Below the pieces are notes generated by a model, which had not been told where the DNA came from, made no database searches, and saw only the letters and a list, made by a program, of their open reading frames with translations. A DNA stretch of 64,000 bases, taken from contig OX439047.1 in assembly GCA_949317995.1 (NCBI GenBank), positions 35,936,950 to 36,000,949 of the forward strand, in the 5' to 3' direction. Position numbers and translations under genes: made by a program. This DNA is from Acholoe squamosa (lineage: Eukaryota; Annelida; Polychaeta; Phyllodocida; Polynoidae). Shown here piece by piece: positions 57,813 through 64,000 of this stretch (position 1 is the stretch's first letter; every line of letters starts with the position of its first letter).

Positions 57813-58803
57813 GTAGAAGGTAAACACAGTCAGACTAAGCTAAGGACACTAGTGATTCGAACACAGTTGTAGGACATTTTACACCAAGGAGATTCCCTGG
57901 GAACTATTCACCTGGAAATCAAGTAAGAACTTGGTCAGGCATTCTAATTCTAATCAATATTGGGGTCAGAAATGTCCATCGGCATCCTCCTATCTCAGAC
58001 AACTGCACTAAAGTCAGTAACTTCACAATTAGCTTCTCCTTTTTCTTGAGATATCCTCTAGGTGATGACCAAGATTGATCACACATAATGACAGTTTTCA
58101 GCCAGGGGCCATGCCTCGTCCATACCCCTTCCCATCCCTAGGCCACCCCCTTCACACACTTCACCTCAATGGCGTCTTGATTGGGAGTGCGTAGGAATAG
58201 GCCCTACTTTTTTGTTGTGGAGGGAGACCTGGCGTGTGGACATTTGAATTCAATGTTAGACCAACTCGTTTGTCAGCGATTCATCTGGGGCATGCTCAGT
58301 AGCTGCTGCCCAGGGTCACCCGAGGTGACCTTGAAGGGAAGGTGCCTACACACTTATTATCTTTTTAGCCGTCACCCTGATTGGGTTTCAGAGATGAGCA
58401 GACGATAATCCGTTTTAGGCGGGAAAGGGGTTCGGCACCAGCGTCCGGGGATTGCCAGCATTTGCACAGTGCAAATTTATTTCTCATTTATCTCCTCTGT
58501 TAGTTAAACCTTGTCGATACTATCAGAGCACATGGGCAGTGTTTGGTATTAGGATATTTGAAAGTGAAATGGGAAAGTCAACTTTCAAATCTGTTTCCAT
58601 GCTCTCCTGTCAATGCAATGCTTGATGTTTATAGATAGAAATGTGATTCTCTCCATACGCCATAAATTATTATATCTTGAGTTCTTCGATCTCACCAGCA
58701 CCTCTTTCTTTACTAAAAGAAAAAGAGAGATAGTATCATGCATACATACTAGCTTAAGGATACAGTCGTTCTATTGCTAGGGCCCTAGACAGGGGTCCTA
58801 TGT
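57813..58803. other. Non-coding stretch
   Basis: A moderately GC-rich patch at 58100-58460 includes GGTCACCCGAGGTGACC followed by TTGAAGG, an inverted nuclear-receptor-type pair. No exon is supported. Confidence 0.4.
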
Positions 58804-58955
58804 CCCTTGTCGATTTTAAGAAGTGACCTTGTCCCTGTCTTTAAGCAAATCTCCCTTGTCGATTTTAAGAAATGGACTCCTCAATTGTCCCTAGCCCCCT
58901 TATCCCTTGTTGAATTCTAGAAAATGGCATTGTCACCCTTCTCGATTTTACCCGT
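58804..58955. repeat. 50-bp tandem repeat
   Basis: Units beginning CCCTTGTCGATTTTAAGAA start at 58804 and 58853, with a degenerate third at 58904 and a partial fourth. Confidence 0.75.
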
Positions 58956-59105
58956 TTGGGACCCTATTGCTGATTTGCAGTCTTGCATTGCTCTAGTGGG
59001 AGGAGCCGCCTCACTAAATCAATCAGGGACGTCAGGAGGAATTTTCCTCCAGTCTTCGTAACGAAACTCCCCTAACATCTTTTCCTCTCCCTGGGTTGGG
59101 CTAAT

Positions 59106-59303
59106 TGACGTCACGCCGACGTTATTACAGGGGTTCCCCAGGATAATTATAGCCGCCCGGGGCAGATAAAGCTACTTTCACCACTGCCCGCTATGGGGAG
59201 CCACCCCTGCGGTCACATCACTAGGACGGGCTTGAAATATGAAACAGATTCATGGGCGTACCAAAAACCACGTGGTCCAACCGGAAGAATAGAAGGCCAC
59301 GTG
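59106..59303. promoter_or_regulatory. Promoter-like cluster (CRE, ETS, E-boxes)
   Basis: TGACGTCA lies at 59106-59113, ACCACGTGGT at 59267-59276, CCGGAAG at 59281-59287 and CCACGTGA at about 59297-59304, in a GC-richer stretch. A 73-codon plus frame starts at 59193 but has no recognised product. Confidence 0.35.
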
Positions 59304-59705
59304 ATTATTATGAGAACAAAGGGGGAGGGAAGCATGACCATGGCGGTGTGTTATTATGGGGTGATTATTATGGGCATAGGAAGTGACGTTATGGGGAGGG
59401 AGTTATGCCCATAACATTGTGTTTTGAGTAATGGGAGTGTTTTCTTAGCGTGTATTATGGGTGTGTTTTATCCACGAATAAGAAAAAAAACCATCTAACA
59501 GAGCACTACTCGACAAATAGCACTGCTGTTCAATTGATAAGAATCAGACTGAGAAATTTATACTTCCCATACTATAACCAGTGCTGCCTCTCCCGAGACG
59601 TCAATCTCATAACAGTTCTGCAGCATTCCCAAGCTAAAACAATGCTGAATATGTCCACCGTGCGATAACTCTGTCTATCTCTTAACGAAGCTGCCTGTAT
59701 TATAC

Positions 59706-59737
59706 ATCACAATGCTGTATGTATACAGCATTGTGAT
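59706..59737. repeat. 15-bp perfect hairpin
   Basis: ATCACAATGCTGTAT and its exact complement ATACAGCATTGTGAT are separated by two bases. The words ACAATGCTG and ACAATG recur nearby. Confidence 0.7.
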
Positions 59738-59872
59738 TGATGTATACAACATAACAATGGTGTCTATTCTATAGCAATGCTCGAGTCATCCAAATACACA
59801 ACACAATGTTGTACTGCTTCTCTTGTCTCTAAGAATGACTGTCCAACAATAATGTATGGATACACCATCTAA

Positions 59873-59933
59873 GTTAACCTCCCCCCTCCCACCAGGAGTC
59901 TGCATGGTGGGAGGGGGAGGGGAGAGGGTTAAA
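59873..59933. repeat. C-rich/G-rich hairpin
   Basis: CCCCCTCCCACCA (59882-59894) and TGGTGGGAGGGGG (59905-59917) pair around a 10-nt loop, with outer GTTAACC/GGTTAAAC matches. The right arm could also form a quadruplex. Confidence 0.7.
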
Positions 59934-60311
59934 CTACGTCATAGGGATAGGGTGTGTAATGCAAAACAGATTCTAGCATAACATTCCCTGTTTTAGGACA
60001 TCGAGCATGTTTATATCGTTTCTGGTCTTACATTCAGAATAGCAATATCATCATTGTGGTAAATATGAAAATAATAACGTCAAAATATGGCAGATCTCAC
60101 ACATTTTCTGTCATTAACCACATGAATTTATACTTGATGGAGGCAAATGATGTGTGGGACCACATCATAGTGCTGTTGACCGAGCACTTTGTGTGTCATG
60201 AGAGAATTATTTTTTTTAACTCATTATGCACAGTTTGTATTCTGAACCATATGGGATTACACTTCGGGGAAACACAGAACAGGAACAAAAACATGCATCT
60301 ACATGCTTATT

Positions 60312-60337
60312 GCCGTTCATTCTTAAGAATGAACGGC
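60312..60337. repeat. 26-bp perfect palindrome
   Basis: GCCGTTCATTCTT is followed at once by its complement AAGAATGAACGGC, with no spacer. A further CATTCTTAA follows within 20 bp. Confidence 0.8.
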
Positions 60338-60469
60338 TATAGGAGGGGACCCATTCTTAAATACAAGCTCTCATAGTGGTGCTTCCTCGCTCTCCATGTA
60401 TAATCCTGTCATAGGTACAGTATTGAGTATGCCTATACCTGGATTAAAATCTGCAAATCAGTCAAGCAT

Positions 60470-60715
60470 AGAAGTGGTGGCAGTGGTGGTGTTGGTGGAC
60501 CTGTTATTGTAGACCCTGGGGACAGTGGTGGTAGCCCTGGACACCAGGCAGAGCCATGGTATATAGTATATAGAGCCCCCCCCCACCCACCCACCTCTGA
60601 ATGGTGGTGGTGGCTGTGCTCCTGGGGTGGCCCCATACCTGCCTGCCACCACCTCCCCCAGCACCATGTGGTTCTCTTCTGCTGGTGGTGCGTTTCTCAG
60701 CACCACTGACTATTA
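60470..60715. repeat. GGT/CCA-rich low-complexity stretch
   Basis: The stretch is rich in GGTGGTGG and CCACCACC on opposite sides of a C-run at about 60577. Three frames are open for 67-82 codons on the minus strand, and one Gly-rich frame on the plus strand. Splice sites are not convincing, so I describe it as low complexity. An unrecognised exon cannot be excluded. Confidence 0.5.
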
Positions 60716-60779
60716 ACCCACTAAAGGCCACCTACATGTATATTTATGTATACATGTACACATAAGTATGATGCACTTT

Positions 60780-62262
60780 TTTAGGAGTTTTAAGTGGCAT
60801 GATGAATTGATGCACATTTAAACCTTTATGGATGGCATGATGCATTGATGCACACTTAGACCTTTATGGATAGCATGATGTATTGATGCACACTTAACCC
60901 CTTAGGGATGTATTGATGCACACTTAACCCTTTATAGATGGCATGATGCATTGATGCACACTTAACCCTTTAGGGATAGCATGATACATTGATGCACACT
61001 TAACCCCTTAGGGATGTATTGATGCACACTTAACCCTTTATAGATGGCATGATGCATTGATGCACAATTAAACCTTTATGGATGGCATGATGCATTGGTG
61101 CACACTTAGACCTTTATGGATAGCATGTTGCATTGATTCACACTTAACCCTTTATAGATGGCATGATGCATTGATGTACACTTAACCCTTTATGAATGGC
61201 ATGATGCATTGATGCACACTTAACCCTTTATAGATGTATTGATGCACACTTAACCCTTTGTAGATTGCATGATGCATCGATGCACTCTTAACCCTTTATG
61301 GATGTATTGATGCACACTTAACCCTTTGTAGATTGCATGATGCATTGATGCACACTTAACCTTTAGGGATAGCATGATGCATTGATGCACAATTAAACCT
61401 TTATGGATGGCATGATGCATTGGTGCACACTTAGACCTTTATGGATAGCATGATGCATTGATTCACACTTAACCCTTTATAGATGGCATGATGCATTGAT
61501 GCACACTTAACCCCGTTAGGGATAGCATGATGCATTGATGCACACTTAACCCTTTATAGATGGCATGATGCATTGATGCACACTTAACCCTTCATGGATA
61601 GCATGATGCATTGATGCACACTTAACCCTTTATAGATGTATTGATGCACACTTAACCCTTTATAGATGGCATGATGCATTGATGCACACTTAACCCTTTA
61701 TGGATATCATGATGCATTGGTGCACACTTAGACCTTTATGGATAGCATGATGTATTGATGCACACTTAACCCCGTTAGGGATAGCATGATGCATTGATGC
61801 ACACTTAACCCTTTATAGATGGCATGATGCATTGATGCACACTTAACCCTTCATGGATAGCATGATGCATTGATGCACACTTAACCCTTTATAGATGTAT
61901 TGATGCACACTTAACCCTTTATAGATGGCATGATGCATTGATGCACACTTAACCCTTGAGGGATGGCATGATGCATTGATGCACACTTAACCCTTGAGGG
62001 ATGGCATGATGCATTAATGCACATTTAACCCTTCATGGGTGGCATGATGCATTGATGTACACTTAACGCTTTCGGGATGGCATGATGCATTGATGCACAC
62101 CTAACCCTTTATAGATGGCATGATACATTGATTTACACTTAACCCTTTAGGGATGGCATGATGCATTGGTGCACACTTAACCCTTTATGGATGGCATGAT
62201 GCATTGATGCACAATTAACCCTTTATGGGTGACCTGCTACATTGATGCACACTTTAAGCATT
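60780..62262. repeat. 38-bp satellite array
   Basis: About 39 units of GGCATGATGCATTGATGCAC followed by ACTTAACCCTTTAT. The spacing is 38 bp (for example 61924 to 61962), with shorter units missing the GGCATGATGCA part. Telomere-like TTAACCC is part of each unit, but the array is interstitial. Solitary relics occur near 15675 and 33700. Confidence 0.93.
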
Positions 62263-62329
62263 ATAATTAACCATGACAAAATAAATCACCACGGCTATGC
62301 CGTGCTTAACTGATTTCCTTAATCCATCA

Positions 62330-64000
62330 AATACACGCCTCCTAGTTGTTTTCCATGTGTGTCAGCCATCTTTGTTTTAGGAAACACAGGGATCCAGCTC
62401 ATATATTGTCAATTTTAATCTTCAAAAGTTATCAGATGGATGTTAGTGACCATTGGGACACCTCAACTAGCTAATTTTATTGTTCTCACTATATATCGGC
62501 CATCTTTGTTTTAGGAAACACAGGGATCCAGGCCATATATGGTCAACTTCGATCTTCAAAAGTTATCAGATGGATGTTAGTGACCATTGGGACACCTCAA
62601 GTACCTAATTTTATTGTTTTCCATGTGTATCGGCCATCTTGGTTTTCGGAAACACAGGGATCCAGGTCATATGTGGTCAATTTTGATCTTCAAAAGTTAT
62701 CAGATGGATGTTAGTGACCATTGGGAGACCTCAACTACCCAATTTTGTTGTTTTCCATGTGTGTCGGCTATCTTTGTTTTAGGAAACACAGGGATCCAGG
62801 TCATACATGGTCAATTTTGATCTTAAAAAAAAAGTTATAGATGGATGTTAGTGACCATTGGGACACCTCAACTACCCAATTTTATTGTTTTCCATGTGTG
62901 TCGGCCATCTTTGTTTTAGGAAACACAGGGATCCAGGTCATATGTGGTCAATTTTGATCTTCAAAAGTTATCAGATGGATGTTAGTGACCATTGGGAGAC
63001 CTCAACTACCCAATTTTGTTGTTTTCCATGTGTGTCGGCCATCTTTGTTTTAGGAAACACAGGGATCCAGGTCATACATGGTCAATTTTGATCTTAAAAA
63101 AAAAGTTATAGATGGATGTTAGTGACCATTTGGACACCTCCACTACCCAATTTTATTGTTTTCCATGTGTGTCGGCCATCTTTGTTTTAGGAAACACAGG
63201 GATCCAGGTCATATGTGGTCAATTTTGATCTTCAAAAGTTATCAGATGGATGTTAGTGACCATTGAAAGACCTCAACTACCTAATTCTATTTTTTTTCAA
63301 TATGTGTCAACCAACTTTGTTTTAGAAAACACAGGGATCCAGGCCATATATGGTCAACTTTGATCTTCAAAAATTATCAGATGGATGTTAGTGACCATTG
63401 GGAGACCTCAACTACCCAATTTTATTGTTTTCCATGTGTGTCGGCCATCTTGGTTTTAGGAAACACAGGGATCTAGGTCATATGTGGTCAATTTTGATCT
63501 TCAAAAGATATCAGATGGATGTTAGTGGCCATTAGGACACCTCAACTACCTAATTCTATTGTTTTCCTTGTGTGTCTGCCATCTTGGTTTTAGGAAACAC
63601 AGGGATCCAGGTCATATGTGGTCAATTTTAATCTTCAAAAGATATCAGATGGATGTTAGTGACCATTGGGACACCTCAACTACCTAATTCTATTGTTTTC
63701 CTTGTGTGTCGGCCATCTTGGTTTTAGGAAACACAGAGATCCAGGTCATATGTGGTCAATTTCGATCTTCAAATGTTATCAGATGGATGTTAGTGACCAT
63801 TGAAAGACCTCAACTGCCTAATTCTATTGTCTCCATATGTGTCGGCCATCTTTGTTTTAGGAAACACAGGGGTCCAGGTCATATATGGTCAACTTCGATC
63901 TTCAAAAGTTATCAGATGGATGTTAGTGACCATTGGAAGACCTCAACTACCTAATTCTTTTGTTTTCCTTGTGTGTCGGCCATCTTGGTTTCAGGATCAC
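62330..64000. repeat. 134-bp satellite array, running off the window
   Basis: More than twelve units contain GGCCATCTTTGTTTTAGGAA, ACACAGGGATCCAGGTCATA and TATCAGATGGATGTTAGTGA. Spacing is 134 bp at 62365, 62499 and 62633. A variant unit with an A-run before GTTATAGATGG recurs at an offset of 271 bp, showing recent duplication of a two-unit block. Frames of 77-82 codons are repeat-derived. Confidence 0.93.

Larger units (their letters stand above)
59304..60311. other. Non-coding stretch with hairpins
   Basis: It contains the two hairpins listed separately and short frames only. A 106-codon plus frame at 60056 has no recognisable feature. Confidence 0.4.

Noticed and set aside
60780-62262. 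Telomere because of TTAACCC words
   Set aside because: The word is one part of a 38-bp unit with long intervening sequence, and another satellite follows. It is interstitial.
20639-64000. Reverse transcriptase, transposase or viral-type open frames
   Set aside because: No frame long enough and no catalytic motif was seen. All mobile elements found appear non-autonomous.

Overview
The window looks like nuclear DNA of an intron-rich animal, most likely a marine invertebrate. Coding sequence is confined to short exons with GT/AG borders and matching reading phases. Introns run to several kilobases, and the rest is AT-rich DNA full of SINE-like elements, MITEs, microsatellites and minisatellites. 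A recurrent retroposon tail ending in (TCAC)n resembles tails I associate with molluscs, but that is a weak guide and I do not name a species. No bacterial genes, operons or CRISPR arrays are present.

Coding part (about 1-20.6 kb, all minus strand). Two genes lie head to tail. Gene A comes first in transcription: 20510-20638, 11899-12058, 7446-8602 and 6023-6245. It encodes the C-terminal part of a single-pass membrane protein: a juxtamembrane ectodomain piece, one transmembrane helix, a polybasic stretch and a long Ser/Pro/Gly-rich cytoplasmic tail with a PPPY motif and a duplicated GG-YIPL motif. I do not recognise the family. Gene B starts about 3.5 kb downstream of the gene A stop: 2352-2557, 572-709, then 96 to beyond the window edge. 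It encodes a secreted or membrane protein with a signal peptide, an unfamiliar N-terminal segment, an EGF-like module and a calcium-binding EGF module. The 5' exons of gene A and the 3' exons of gene B lie outside the window or were not recognised.

The 8.4-kb gene A intron holds two promoter-like motif clusters. The one at 15.47-15.57 kb (YY1, E-box and two CCAAT boxes, laid out for minus-strand transcription) could drive a short form made of transmembrane segment plus tail.

From 20.6 to 64 kb no exon is convincingly supported; the stretch is shaped by repeats. Main items: a foldback element at 20.96-21.15 kb; a 1.35-kb tandem duplication at 29.08-31.82 kb whose breakpoint sits at the tip of a hairpin and carries templated filler; related TA-flanked MITEs at 35.0 and 38.6 kb; a SINE with a perfect 13-bp target duplication at 38.3 kb; a 4.5-kb foldback structure at 45.33-49.83 kb whose arms are opposed 81-bp minisatellite arrays, sitting inside a (CA)n tract; a 2.1-kb region with four tRNA-like modules at 55.7-57.8 kb; and two satellite arrays at the right end (38-bp unit, then 134-bp unit running off the window). 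Motif-level regulatory candidates (CTCF-like, TCTCGCGAGA, NRF1-like, DR5, RFX X-box, CRE, E-boxes) are listed with modest confidence.
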